Assembly (NCBI GenBank): GCA_024681875.1
Contig: JAILAA010000051.1
Location: 1-21,699, forward strand
Source: Prevotella sp.
GTDB lineage: Bacteria; Bacteroidota; Bacteroidia; Bacteroidales; Bacteroidaceae
DNA: 21,699 nt
Reading direction: 5' to 3'
This document shows positions 1 to 9,000 of the stretch, in pieces. The position numbers were made by a program, and so were the translations under genes. Within the stretch, counting starts at the first letter, position 1. Each line of letters begins with the position of its first letter. Under the pieces are notes generated by a model. It was not told where the DNA came from. It worked only from the letters and a program-made list of their open reading frames with translations, and did not search any database.

Positions 1-8
1 ACATGTAT

Positions 9-66
9 TATCGCATTACAAATGCTTATACTCTATGCTGGCGGATTACAAATCCGCCAGAACAGC
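9..66 (-). repeat. REP-like palindrome cluster, inverted partial copy
   Basis: This segment is the reverse complement, with a few transitions, of the first part of the repeats at 14693 and 14941. It carries the palindromes GCATTACAAATGC and TGGCGGATTACAAATCCGCCA. Only the two outer palindromes fall inside the window, because the element runs off the left edge. The core GCGGATT-N3-AATCCGC is shared by all copies. REP-like families of this kind are common between Bacteroidetes genes; their mobilisation by a RAYT transposase is an inference. Confidence 0.8.
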
Positions 67-117
67 GGGGTAAATGACAAAATAGTTAATAAATAGTAAA
101 TCGTCAAATCGAAAATT

Positions 118-276
118 ATGAAGACATATATGATGCCTGCACTGCAGGTCAACGAAGCAGAAGTACAGAACATGATGGCTGTCAGCTTGATGAGCGGCAG
201 CGCCGATGCCAATGGCGAAGTCCTCACCAAGGAAGACCAGAGTTGGGACTTCTGGGGTGATGGCGAAAAAGAGTAA
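118..276 (+). CDS. Small Trp/acid-tailed peptide, KxYMxP family (52 aa)
   Basis: This 52-codon ATG frame is too short for most gene callers. It begins MKTYMMPALQVNEAEVQNMM and continues AVSLMSGS, then ends in an acidic, aromatic tail (SWDFWGDGEKE). The peptide at 15357 aligns closely at the N-terminus: KKYMQPALEVSQAEV then AVS. This supports a real family whose N-terminal half is conserved and whose C-terminal half varies. No signal peptide or membrane segment is visible. The stop lies 8 nt before the GTG start of miaA, so the two are probably co-transcribed and may be translationally coupled. No clear Shine-Dalgarno sequence precedes the ATG. The upstream 50 nt are AT-rich micro-repeat sequence following a REP-like palindrome. 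The function is unknown. Comparable 50-75 aa hypothetical proteins are, from memory, frequent in Prevotella. Confidence 0.75.
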   Translation: MKTYMMPALQVNEAEVQNMMAVSLMSGSADANGEVLTKEDQSWDFWGDGEKE

Positions 277-284
277 GCTTTAAG

Positions 285-1190
285 GTGCCACTCATTACCA
301 TCCTTGGCCCAACGGCCTCCGGCAAGACAACGCTTGCCGCACACCTCGCCGCCCGTCTCGGCGATGCTGAAATCATCAGCGCAGACAGCAGGCAGGTGTA
401 TCGGGGCATGGACATCGGAACAGGTAAAGATTTGGCTGATTATACGGTGGAAGGGAAGCATATTCCCTTCCACCTTATTGATATCTGCGAGGCGGGAGAG
501 AAGTACAACCTCTTTCGCTATCAGCAGGACTTCCATGCTGCCTACTTCGACATCCTTTCGCGCCACCGGCAGCCTATCCTCTGTGGCGGCACAGGACTCT
601 ACATCGAGTCAGTCCTCAAGGGCTACAAGATGGAGGCAGTACCGGAGAACCCTGCGTTAAGGGAAAGGCTGAAGGATTTGTCTTTGGAGGAGTTGAAGAT
701 AATTCTCGAAGGCTACAAGACACTGCACAACGTCACGGACCTCGATACGCCGAAACGGGCCATCCGTGCCATCGAGATACAGGCTTACTACCGTGAGCAC
801 GGTACGCTCGAAAGGGAGTTCCCCGGCATAGACAGCCTTATTGTGGGTGTCAGCATAGACCGTGAGCTGCGTCGCCAGCGCATCAGCGAGAGGCTGCGCC
901 GCCGTCTGGAGCAAGAAGACATGGTGGGCGAGGTGCGCCGCCTTTTGGAACGTGTCCCTGCCGAGGATTTAATGTATTACGGATTAGAGTACAAGTATCT
1001 GACCCTTTATTGCCTGGGTCAGCTTTCGTATGATGAGATGGTGCGACAGCTTGAGATTGCCATCCATCAGTTTGCCAAGCGGCAGATGACTTGGTTCCGT
1101 GGCATGGAACGCCGCGGCTTCACTATCCACTGGCTCGACGGCACACTGCCAACAGAAGAGCTTGTGGAGTCCATAGTTCATAGTTCATAG
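285..1190 (+). CDS. miaA: tRNA dimethylallyltransferase MiaA
   Basis: MiaA transfers a dimethylallyl group from DMAPP to N6 of A37 in tRNAs that read UNN codons, in the cytoplasm. The 301-aa length is normal for the family. The sequence shows the P-loop GPTASGKTT at residues 8-16, the ADSRQVYRGMDIGTGK segment, CGGTGLYIESVLKGY, and the C-terminal IHQFAKRQMTWFRG signature. The start codon is GTG at 285, chosen because the P-loop then sits at its usual distance from the N-terminus; no usable ATG lies upstream in frame. The gene follows a small peptide gene by 8 nt. The last codons (VESIVHSS and stop) are written in the CATAGTTCATAGT micro-repeat that fills the downstream gap, so the repeat has set the C-terminus. 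Confidence 0.96.
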   Translation: MPLITILGPTASGKTTLAAHLAARLGDAEIISADSRQVYRGMDIGTGKDLADYTVEGKHIPFHLIDICEAGEKYNLFRYQQDFHAAYFDILSRHRQPILCGGTGLYIESVLKGYKMEAVPENPALRERLKDLSLEELKIILEGYKTLHNVTDLDTPKRAIRAIEIQAYYREHGTLEREFPGIDSLIVGVSIDRELRRQRISERLRRRLEQEDMVGEVRRLLERVPAEDLMYYGLEYKYLTLYCLGQLSYDEMVRQLEIAIHQFAKRQMTWFRGMERRGFTIHWLDGTLPTEELVESIVHSS

Positions 1191-1316
1191 TTCATAGTCA
1201 ATAGTTCATAGTCAATAGTTTATATAAAAGTTAGTCCATAGTTCATAGTTGGGGCAAACGCACAAAGCTATGCCGTGAAAAATAACTATGAACTATGGAC
1301 TATGAACTATGAACTG
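1168..1316. repeat. Inverted CATAGTTCATAGT micro-repeats between convergent genes
   Basis: Direct repeats of about nine bases (CATAGTT / CATAGTCAA) run from the end of miaA to about 1250. The reverse complement (ACTATGAACTATGGACTATG) returns at about 1284-1313. The two arms can pair into a long AT-rich stem. It lies between the convergent miaA and LysM/M23 genes, so it could end transcription from both sides. A canonical GC stem with a U-tract is not present. Confidence 0.7.
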
Positions 1317-1319
1317 TAA

Positions 1320-2315
1320 TCAGCTGTATCGTAGGATTTGTCCGGGGCGCAGGATAGTGGTGCGCTTGATGTTGTTCATGCGGCAGAGCTTATCGATGGT
1401 TGTGCCGCATTTGCGTGCGATAGAAGAAAGTGTCTCGCCCGACTTGACCTTATGAACATGTGTGCGGGGCTTTGTCCGCATCTCTTGCATCTTCTTCTGC
1501 TGGAACGCCTCGCTCTCGGCTTCCTTAGCCATGAGTGCGCGGGCCGTCTCTTCGTCCATCTCCTCTTCGCCTCCATCGACCTTGTCGGCAGAAGCCAATA
1601 GGGCGCCGCGACCGTTTGAGCAGAAGAGGTAGTAGTCGCCCTTCACGTCCTGTGCCTCGAAGTCAAAGAGCTTCTCGGGATTGATGAACTGTCCGAGGAA
1701 GCGTGTCTCGAAGTGGAGGTGTGAGCCAGTGGAGCGTCCGGTGTTGCCACCCAGCCCTATCACTTCGCCTGCCCTGACAATCTGGTCGGGCTTGACAAGA
1801 TGCCTGCTCAAGTGACCGTAAACAGTTTCCAGTCCGTTAGGATGGCGTATGACCACATACTTGCCATAGCCTCTGCGGTAACCTTGGTCTTCGACGACGC
1901 GCACCTTGCCGGAGAAAGCGGCGCGAATGGTATCGCCCACAAAGACCTTGATATCCGTGCCGTAGTGCTGGCGGCGGAAGGAGCGGCGGTATCCGTAGTG
2001 GCTGGTAATCATGCGGCTTTCGCACGGCATGTGGAAGTCGCGCAGGTCAATCTTGTATTCGGAGGGAAGCGCCACGTCGTATGAACGTGTGTAGTCGTTG
2101 TTCCAATTGGGGTAGAGTGCTGCGGCGGGGAACTCCAGGTTAGCAAGAGCTTCCTGTTCGCCAAGTCGCATCAGCGAGATGCTGTCAATGGCACGCATCT
2201 TGCGGTCGATGGGCGCAATGCTTGCCAGACGGTCTTGTGCTGTAGCAATTGAGGATTGGAAATTGAAAATCGATAATTGAGCAAAAAGCAGGAATAGGGT
2301 GGTGAATAACTTCAT
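1320..2315 (-). CDS. Secreted M23 family metallopeptidase with C-terminal LysM domain
   Basis: This is a predicted envelope peptidoglycan endopeptidase of 331 aa. An N-terminal signal peptide ends near ATAQ (residues 24-27). The M23/LytM domain spans about residues 100-215 and keeps the metal ligands: HYGTD (H117, D121) and HLHF (H199, H201), with H168 in VYGHLS as the expected catalytic histidine. A Glu/Lys-rich linker (about 248-285) leads to a single LysM domain at 287-330 (VKSGETLSSIA, GTTIDKLCRMNNI, LRPGQILRYS), which should bind glycan strands. The gene lies 51 nt after ndk on the same strand and may share its transcript. The hydrophobic core of the signal peptide (QLSIFNFQSSIATA) is written in an AT-rich repeat resembling AATTGAAAATTG. 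With intact active-site residues it should be an enzyme rather than a NlpD-type activator. Confidence 0.92.
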   Translation of the reverse strand: MKLFTTLFLLFAQLSIFNFQSSIATAQDRLASIAPIDRKMRAIDSISLMRLGEQEALANLEFPAAALYPNWNNDYTRSYDVALPSEYKIDLRDFHMPCESRMITSHYGYRRSFRRQHYGTDIKVFVGDTIRAAFSGKVRVVEDQGYRRGYGKYVVIRHPNGLETVYGHLSRHLVKPDQIVRAGEVIGLGGNTGRSTGSHLHFETRFLGQFINPEKLFDFEAQDVKGDYYLFCSNGRGALLASADKVDGGEEEMDEETARALMAKEAESEAFQQKKMQEMRTKPRTHVHKVKSGETLSSIARKCGTTIDKLCRMNNIKRTTILRPGQILRYS

Positions 2316-2366
2316 GTATTTTGTGTAGGCTTTTTAGACTTTTTAACTTTTTTACCTTTTAACTTT

Positions 2367-2828
2367 TCAGGAAAGGTCTATTGAATAGAGACGGTCCATG
2401 TTGAGGTCGCCCATGTCGAAGAGTTCTTCGGGCTTGAAGAAGCGCTTGAGTTCGATGGCTGCGGACGTGGGCGAGTCGGAGGCATGGACGATGTTCTGCT
2501 GGTTGCTCATGCAGTAGTCGCCACGGATGGTTCCGGGTTCTGCCTTGCGTCCGTTGGTGTAGCCAGTGATGAAGCGTACCACTTCAATGGCATCCGTGCC
2601 TTCAAGGCACATCGCCACGACCGGTGTGCGCATCATGGAAGCCTTGAGTGCGGGGAAGAAGGGCTTGCCCACGAGGTGAGCGTAGTGTTCGTTGAGAATC
2701 TCGTCGTTGAGCCAGAGCATCTTCATGCCGACGATGCGCAGCCCTTTTTTCTCGAATCGGCTTGTGACTTCGCCTATGAGGCCTCTCATCACAGTGCTCG
2801 GTTTGAGCAGCACCAGGGTTCTTTCCAT
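2367..2828 (-). CDS. ndk: Nucleoside diphosphate kinase
   Basis: Ndk balances NTP and dNTP pools by passing the gamma phosphate through a phosphohistidine. The 153-aa protein starts MERTLVLLKPSTVMRGLIGE, the usual N-terminus with the KP motif. The active-site histidine is H115 in NIVHASDSP; most NDKs have NxxHGSD, and the Ala variant is tolerated. RGDYCMS precedes it, as expected. The start at 2828 is the first in-frame ATG ahead of the family N-terminus. A well-formed Bacteroidetes promoter lies 60-90 nt upstream. The M23/LysM gene follows on the same strand. It sits next to guaA, another purine nucleotide gene, which has its own promoter. Confidence 0.96.
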   Translation of the reverse strand: MERTLVLLKPSTVMRGLIGEVTSRFEKKGLRIVGMKMLWLNDEILNEHYAHLVGKPFFPALKASMMRTPVVAMCLEGTDAIEVVRFITGYTNGRKAEPGTIRGDYCMSNQQNIVHASDSPTSAAIELKRFFKPEELFDMGDLNMDRLYSIDLS

Positions 2829-2887
2829 TTCGTGTTCGGTCTCGTTTTATCCTTTGGCGGAAGAGACGTTTTCTACGTTTCCGGCTG

Positions 2888-2919
2888 CAAAGGTACGACA
2901 ATTTCGCGTGACTACCAAA
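2888..2919 (-). promoter_or_regulatory. Bacteroidetes-type promoter for ndk
   Basis: On the minus strand there is TTTG at 2919-2916, 20 nt of spacer, then TACCTTTG at 2895-2888. This matches the Bacteroidetes primary sigma consensus (TTTG at -33, TAnnTTTG at -7) with good spacing. It is the best promoter in the window and precedes ndk by about 60 nt. Confidence 0.75.
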
Positions 2920-2959
2920 TGCTTTTAGTATTTTTAACGAACTGCCACGAACTGCCACG

Positions 2960-4519
2960 CTATTCCCATTCGATTGTCGATGGTGGCTTCGACGAGATGT
3001 CGTAGCAGACGCGGTTAACGCCCTTGACCTTGTTGATGATGTCGTTCGAGACTTTTGCGAGGAAGTCGTAGGGCAGGTGCGCCCAGTCGGCGGTCATTGC
3101 GTCGGTGCTCGTCACAGCCCGTAGTGCGACAGGGTTTTCGTAGGTACGTTCGTCGCCCATGACGCCTACGCTTCGGATCTCGGAGAGCAGGATGGCGCCA
3201 GCCTGCCATACCTGGTCGTAAAGTCCCCAGTCGCGCAAGGCTTGGATGTAGATGTCGTCGGCTTCCTGCAGGACACGTACTTTTTCGGGCGTGATGGCAC
3301 CGAGGATGCGGACTGCCAAGCCAGGGCCGGGGAAGGGATGGCGGCCTATGAGGTGTTCGGGAATGCCGAGCTGCCTGCCTACGCGGCGCACTTCGTCCTT
3401 GAAAAGCCACTTCAGCGGTTCGCACAGCTTGAGGTTCATCTCCTTTGGCAGACCGCCCACGTTGTGGTGGCTCTTGATGACCTTGCCCGTGATGTTCAGG
3501 CTCTCGATGCGGTCGGGATAGATGGTGCCTTGCCCGAGCCACTTTGCATCCGTAATCTTCTTTGCCTCGGCATTGAATACCTCGATGAAGTCGCGGCCGA
3601 TGATTTTGCGCTTCTGTTCGGGGTCGGTCACACCGTCGAGGTCTGCAAAGAAACGTGCACTGGCATCCACGCCGATGACGTTCAGGCCGAGACATTCGTA
3701 GTCCTTCATCACGTTCTGGAACTCGTTTTTGCGCAACATGCCGTGGTTCACGAAGATGCAGGTCAGGCGGTCGCCAATGGCACGATTGAGCAGGACGGCA
3801 CAGACACTGCTGTCCACGCCTCCCGAGAGGCCGAGGATGACGCGGTCGTTGCCAATCTGCTCTCGCAACTCGGCAACGGTTGTCTCCACGAAGTTCGCTG
3901 GCGACCAGTCTTGGCGGCTGCCGCAGATGTCGACTACGAAGTTCTTCAGCAGCAGCGTGCCCTGCAGCGTGTGGAACACCTCGGGATGGAACTGGACAGC
4001 CCAAATGGATTTACAATTTGACGATTTACAATTTACGATTTCCCCTTTGCACCAGAAGGCAGCGTTGGTGACGTCCTTTGTGCTGCCGATGACTTCGAAG
4101 CCCTCGGGGATGGCTGTGATGGTGTCGCCGTGGCTCATCCACACCTGCGAGTTCTGGTCGAAGCCCCGGAATAGCGGGTTGCTGGTATCGACGGTTTCCA
4201 AATGGGCGCGTCCGTATTCGCGGGAGTCAGCCTTCTCAACACGTCCGCCGAGGGAATGCGAGATAAACTGTGCGCCATAGCAGATGCCCAGCACGGGCAG
4301 GCGGCCTACGAACTGGCTGAGGTCCACCTTGAAGGCTTCCGGGTCGTGAACGGAGTAGGGTGAGCCGGAAAGGATGACGCCGATGACGTCGGGGTCGTCC
4401 TGAGGGAACTTGTTGTAGGGCAGTATCTCGCAGAAGGTGTCAAGCTCTCGAAGCCGTCGGGCGATGAGCTGTGTTGTCTGCGAACCGAAGTCCAGGATGA
4501 TGATTTTCTGTTGTTGCAT
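2960..4519 (-). CDS. guaA: GMP synthase (glutamine-hydrolysing)
   Basis: GuaA converts XMP to GMP with glutamine and ATP. The start is placed at [20 protein letters not shown] (519 aa, close to the usual ~520). A longer frame to 4567 would run through the promoter. The class I amidotransferase domain covers about residues 1-200: C80 in GICYGAQ, then H178 and E180 in QFHPEV form the triad. The ATP pyrophosphatase domain begins at GLSGGVDSS (230-238), and the dimerisation domain ends in the typical [17 protein letters not shown]. The oddity is at residues 161-171 ([11 protein letters not shown]), encoded by a GATTTACAATTT micro-repeat directly before the catalytic His strand, where other GuaA proteins have a short beta turn. 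The frame stays open, so the protein is probably functional. Confidence 0.96.
   Translation of the reverse strand: MQQQKIIILDFGSQTTQLIARRLRELDTFCEILPYNKFPQDDPDVIGVILSGSPYSVHDPEAFKVDLSQFVGRLPVLGICYGAQFISHSLGGRVEKADSREYGRAHLETVDTSNPLFRGFDQNSQVWMSHGDTITAIPEGFEVIGSTKDVTNAAFWCKGEIVNCKSSNCKSIWAVQFHPEVFHTLQGTLLLKNFVVDICGSRQDWSPANFVETTVAELREQIGNDRVILGLSGGVDSSVCAVLLNRAIGDRLTCIFVNHGMLRKNEFQNVMKDYECLGLNVIGVDASARFFADLDGVTDPEQKRKIIGRDFIEVFNAEAKKITDAKWLGQGTIYPDRIESLNITGKVIKSHHNVGGLPKEMNLKLCEPLKWLFKDEVRRVGRQLGIPEHLIGRHPFPGPGLAVRILGAITPEKVRVLQEADDIYIQALRDWGLYDQVWQAGAILLSEIRSVGVMGDERTYENPVALRAVTSTDAMTADWAHLPYDFLAKVSNDIINKVKGVNRVCYDISSKPPSTIEWE
4007..4041. repeat. AT-rich micro-repeat inside guaA
   Basis: Two and a half tandem units of about 14-15 bases (GATTTACAATTT[G]AC) lie inside the guaA frame. 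They encode residues of about 161-171 of GuaA. The same kind of sequence is found between genes elsewhere in the window, for example near 95-115 and inside the gene at 15544. The codon content is AT-rich, unlike the rest of guaA. Confidence 0.8.
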
Positions 4520-4544
4520 CGCAGTTATGTTTTGGTTTCGTGTG

Positions 4545-4552
4545 CAAAGGTA
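4545..4552 (-). promoter_or_regulatory. Probable -7 promoter element for guaA
   Basis: TACCTTTG on the minus strand matches the Bacteroidetes -7 consensus TAnnTTTG and ends about 25 nt before the chosen guaA start. No TTTG is seen at the usual -33 distance; that position is occupied by ATTCATAGTTCAT micro-repeats. Confidence 0.55.
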
Positions 4553-4614
4553 CGAAAAATCATTCATAGTTCATAATTCATCGCCCATTATTCTTAATTC
4601 TTAATTCTTTTCTG

Positions 4615-4622
4615 TACCTTTG
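4615..4622 (+). promoter_or_regulatory. Probable -7 promoter element for the dihydroorotase gene
   Basis: TACCTTTG matches the Bacteroidetes -7 consensus and lies 28 nt before the dihydroorotase ATG. The upstream -33 position is made of TTAATTC repeats, with no TTTG. It is divergent from the guaA promoter element 62 nt away. Confidence 0.6.
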
Positions 4623-4650
4623 CCAAGGATTTTCATACAAGTGGGACATA

Positions 4651-5880
4651 ATGGGAAGCAGTTTCGTTATACACGATGTTGCCATTGTCAATGAGGGCAG
4701 GTGCTGTCAAGCGACGGTTTACATTGAGGATGGAAGGATTGCGGAGATAAAGGAAACCTCCAAAAACGGAAGTGGGGGCGAGTCCTTCCTCTTGCCCGGA
4801 GTCATCGATGGGCACGTCCACATGCGTGAGCCAGGGCTTACGCACAAGGCGACGATGGAGAGCGAGACGCGGGCTGCAGCTCGGGGCGGCGTGACCACGG
4901 TGCTCGATATGCCGAATGTGGTGCCACAGACCACCACGCTCCAGCTTCTGCGGGAGCGCTATGCCCTTGCCGCGACGCGGTGCCATGTGAACTACGGCTT
5001 CTATCTCGGCGCCACGAACGACAACTTGGATGAAATAAGAAGGCTTGATCCGACGTACTGCCCTGGCGTGAAGGTCTTCATGGGCAGCAGCACGGGCGGT
5101 ATGCTCGTCGACAGGGAAGAGACGCTCCGGCAAATCTTCCGCGACTCGCCCACGCTCATCATGACGCATTGCGAGATGGAGCCTCGCGACCACGAGGCCT
5201 GCTACCGGAGCACATCGCTTGCCGTCCGCCTTGCAGAGGAAACGGGAGCGCGGCTCCATGTGGCGCACATCACGACGGCAAAGGAACTGGAACTCTTCCA
5301 GCCCGGCGACGACCGCATCACGGCGGAAGCCTGCCTGCCGCACCTGCTCTTCACCGATGCCGACTACGAGAAGCTCGGCACACGCATCAAATGCCACCCC
5401 TCCATCAAGACGGCAGCCGACAGGGACGCTTTGCGAAAGGCTTTGACTGACGGGCGCATCCGCACCGTCGGTACAGACCACGCTCCGCATCTTCTCTCCG
5501 AAAAGGAGCAAGAGTGGCAGAAGGCGCCAGGCGGGATGCCGATGGTGCAGTTTTCACTGCCTGCCATGCTCGGTCTCGTCGATGAAGGCGTGCTCAGTCT
5601 CGAGCGGCTCGTGGAGCTGATGTCCCACAATCCCGCCCGCCTCTATGGCATCAAGGATCGCGGCTTCATCCGCGAGGGCTGCCACGCCGACCTCGTGTTG
5701 GTACGCCGCCAGCCGTGGACTGTGACGCGGGACTGCATCGAGAGCCGTTGCGGTTGGAGTCCTTTGGAGGGAAGAACCCTCGGCTGGCAGGTGGAGAAGA
5801 CTTGGGTGAACGGCAACCTCATTTGGGATGGTAAACAGCTCAATTCCAATGTCTTGGGGCAGCCTGTCAGAATACAGTGA
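4651..5880 (+). CDS. pyrC: Dihydroorotase, class I
   Basis: This enzyme closes carbamoyl aspartate to dihydroorotate in pyrimidine synthesis. The 409-aa amidohydrolase shows DGHVHMREPG (H55, H57 as zinc ligands, R59 as substrate contact), the carboxylated lysine K141 in VKVFMGSS, H173 in MTHCE, H206 in HVAHIT, and the catalytic D276 in GTDHAPH. The KVFMGSSTGG segment is typical of Bacteroidetes class I dihydroorotases. An inactive DHOase-like protein (PyrC') would lack some of these residues, so it is called as the active enzyme. The ATG at 4651 sits 28 nt after a promoter-like TACCTTTG, divergent from guaA. The gene ends in a strong terminator at 5943-5976. Confidence 0.93.
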   Translation: MGSSFVIHDVAIVNEGRCCQATVYIEDGRIAEIKETSKNGSGGESFLLPGVIDGHVHMREPGLTHKATMESETRAAARGGVTTVLDMPNVVPQTTTLQLLRERYALAATRCHVNYGFYLGATNDNLDEIRRLDPTYCPGVKVFMGSSTGGMLVDREETLRQIFRDSPTLIMTHCEMEPRDHEACYRSTSLAVRLAEETGARLHVAHITTAKELELFQPGDDRITAEACLPHLLFTDADYEKLGTRIKCHPSIKTAADRDALRKALTDGRIRTVGTDHAPHLLSEKEQEWQKAPGGMPMVQFSLPAMLGLVDEGVLSLERLVELMSHNPARLYGIKDRGFIREGCHADLVLVRRQPWTVTRDCIESRCGWSPLEGRTLGWQVEKTWVNGNLIWDGKQLNSNVLGQPVRIQ

Positions 5881-5892
5881 GTTAGGGTCGAA

Positions 5893-5976
5893 ATAAGTCC
5901 CTGTACTTATGGGCATAAGTCCACGTTCTTCTGACAATAAGTCCCTGTACTTATAGTCATAAGAACAGGGGTTTTT
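5893..5976 (+). terminator. Terminator region with duplicated ATAAGT-ACTTAT palindrome
   Basis: The best structure is at 5943-5976: CCCTGTaCTTAT, loop AGTC, ATAAGaACAGGG, then GTTTTT. It is a clear Rho-independent terminator for the dihydroorotase transcript. The 18-base palindrome ATAAGT-ccctgt-ACTTAT occurs in full at 5893-5910 and again at 5937-5954, so the terminator arm was duplicated upstream. The first copy can form an alternative hairpin without a T-tract. Confidence 0.8.
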
Positions 5977-6091
5977 GAGAACGACGACGGGGGAGGCTGA
6001 CATTATTTACTTGCCAAGTAAACCTTTGCGGCTCAACCTTGTCAAAACAAAAGCGAAATGAATATAACATAGAAACTACAATCCACAAGCT

Positions 6092-9000
6092 GTGAAACAT
6101 TTCACTTTCATTCTCATACTCTGCCTTTTCCCGATTGGGGCAGCGGCACAGAAAATTACCATGAGCGGACTTGTCATGGACGGAGAGCTTAACGAGCCGC
6201 TGACGGGCGCTGCCGTCGTGCTGCTCCAGCCCAAGGACAGCGCACTGGTCGTCGGTGTCTCGTCCGACCTCGAAGGCAAGTTCAAGCTCCCAGAAGTCAA
6301 AAGCGGCAACTATATCCTGCGCATCAGCTACATGGGCTTCCAGTCCTACTTCCGCAACATTACTCTGTCAAAGAAAAACAAGGACGTCAATCTGGGCACC
6401 GTCACGCTTCAGGTGGACAGGAAGATGCTGAAGGAGGCGGAGGTGACAGCCAAGCTGGCACAACTGGAAATGAAGGCGGACACGTTCGTCTATAATGCCG
6501 AAGCCTTCCGTATGTCCGAAGGCTCTATGCTGGAGGAACTCGTCAAGAAGCTTCCTGGCGCGGAAGTCGACGACGAGGGCAACATCAAAATCAACGGCAA
6601 GAGCGTCTCGAAGATTATGGTCGATGGAAAGGAGTACTTCCAGAACGACACGAAGATGGCAATGAAGAACCTGCCCTCGAAGCTCATCAAAAAGCTCAAG
6701 GCCTACGACAAGAAAAGCGACTATACGCGCATCACGGGCATTGACGACGGCGAGGAAGAGACGGTGCTCGACCTTTCTGTCAAGAAAGGTATGAAGGACG
6801 GCTGGGTGGGCAACTTCGACGGAGCCTACGGCACAGAAGACCGCTACTCGGGCAAGTTCAACGTGAACCGCTTCATGGACCACAGCTACCTCTCCGTTAT
6901 CGGCAGCCGCAACAACGTCAACGACTTCGGCGGCCGCTGGGGTGGGGGAGGCAACGGCATCACCACCAGCACGATGGGCGGCGTGACCTTCGCCTGGGAG
7001 AATGGCAAGCCCGACTACTCGCCGGGACTGCTGAAGCTGGGCGGCAATGTGCGTTACAGCAGCAGCGACAGCGAATCGCAGTCGAAGACCAACAATGAAA
7101 TGTTCCTGACCTCTGGCTTAAGCCAGTTCTCCAACTCAAAGAACCACGGCACCAACTGGAACCAGAACATCAACGCCAACTTCCAGTTCGAGTGGTTCCC
7201 CGATAGTCTGACCAATATCATGTTCCGCCCGAACTTCAGCCACTCTGACGGCAACAACTCATCGAACAGCCGTAGTGTCACCTTCAACGAAAGTCCTTTT
7301 GACAACGGGCTGACCGACCCCGTCGAACAATACAAGACAATGGCCGACGCAAAGGGAATTCGTGTCAACGGCAACGAACGCATCAACAGCGGGAACAACT
7401 ATAATAATAATGTCAACGGCGGCCTGCAGATAAACCGTCGCCTCTTTGTGCCCGGCCGTAACCTTACCCTCAATGTCGATGGCTCCTACAGCGAGTCCAG
7501 CAACGAGTCTTACACCCGTTCCATAATCAAGTACTACCAGCGTAACGGCGACTTGGACGCCGACTACCAGAACACATTTTCGCCCTCAAAAAGCTACAGC
7601 TATCAGGGACGGTTGAGCTATACCGAGCCAATCCTGAAGGGAACGGTCTTGCAGGTAAGCTATCAGGCACAGTACCGCTTCCAGGACAGCGACCGCGAGA
7701 TGATGGTCTATGACCAGCTGGAGAATGCCCTCCAAAATGCCGGGCTTACCGATGTCACCGCCCTCGACCTCTATAACGGCACCTACAACGGCATGAGCTT
7801 CCAGAACTACGGCATTGACCTGACGCAGTTGACAAGGGATATGCAGAACAGCCAGTATGCTACCTACAGGGAGTTCAACCAGAACGTCAACCTCATGCTG
7901 CGTTATAACAATAAGTTCGAAAACGGGGGTGAGCTTCGCTTCAACCTCGGTGTGAACTGGCAGCCTCAGCGTACGGAGATGGACTACCAGAAGGGAGTCA
8001 TAGACACTGCCGTCGTGCGCAAAATCCAGAACTGGGCACCGCGGTTCAATGTGCGCTGGAAGATAAGCAACACCAGCCAGCTGCGCGTCCGCTACTTTGG
8101 AGGTATGACGCAGCCCTCCATGGTGCAGCTCATCGAAGTCGTGGACAACAGCAACCCTCTCAACATCACCACTGGTAATGCCGGACTGAAGAGTTCGTGG
8201 AGCGACCGCTTTAATGTCGAGTACAACAACTACATCTCCGAGAAGCAAATGGGCTGGAACATCAACGCCTGGGGCAACATCAACCGCCGTTCCATCAGCA
8301 ATGCCACTATCTATGACACCGAGTCCGGCACCAGCTACAGCCGCCCCATGAACATCGACGGCAACTGGAATGCTGGGGCTTGGATGGGCTTCAACACAGC
8401 CATCGGCAAGGGGAAGTACTTCAACCTGAGCTGGAACCAGAACATCAACCATGCCAACAACGTCGGCTACATCAGCAGCGACCTTGATGCAGGAGCCAAA
8501 CTGTTTGTCACTGGTACAATAGATATGAATGGCCTTTTCAACTATATGAGTTCGAACGGCCTGCTCAGGAAGTCCACAACCCGCAGCACCAACCTCGGCG
8601 AGAACTTGCGTTTCAATTATCGCAACGATTTGATTGAGATTGGCGTGAATGGTGGAATGAACTATCAGCACGCCCGCAACAATATGCAGAGGAACGGCAA
8701 TCGCGACACATGGTTCTTCAATTATGGCGGCAATATCGTTATCAACACACCGTGGGATATGCAGTTCAGCAGCGACATCTCGCAGCAGAGCCGTCGCGGC
8801 TACGACGATGCCTCGATGAACACCAACGAGCTTATCTGGAACGCACAAATCAGCCAGAACTTCCTCAAACAGAAGAACGCGACGATCAGTGTGCAGTGGT
8901 ATGATATCCTGCGTGAGCGTTCAAGCATCAGCCGTAACTACAGTGCCACGAACCGCAGCGATACATGGACGAACGCCATCCACAGCTACGTTATGGTACA

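Noticed and set aside
33..566. 177-aa minus-strand frame ending in FWRICNPPA
   Set aside because: It runs antisense to miaA and ends in translated REP palindrome. The RICNPP peptide appears in every repeat copy and is a repeat artefact.
6021..6028. AACCTTTG upstream of the outer-membrane barrel gene as a promoter
   Set aside because: The first T of TAnnTTTG is missing and no TTTG is found at -33. It may still function, but it cannot be supported from sequence.
7586..8848. 420-aa antisense frame on the minus strand within the outer-membrane barrel gene
   Set aside because: It is complementary to a convincing coding frame with strong barrel features, and shows no recognisable domain or start signal. 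It is a codon-bias shadow.
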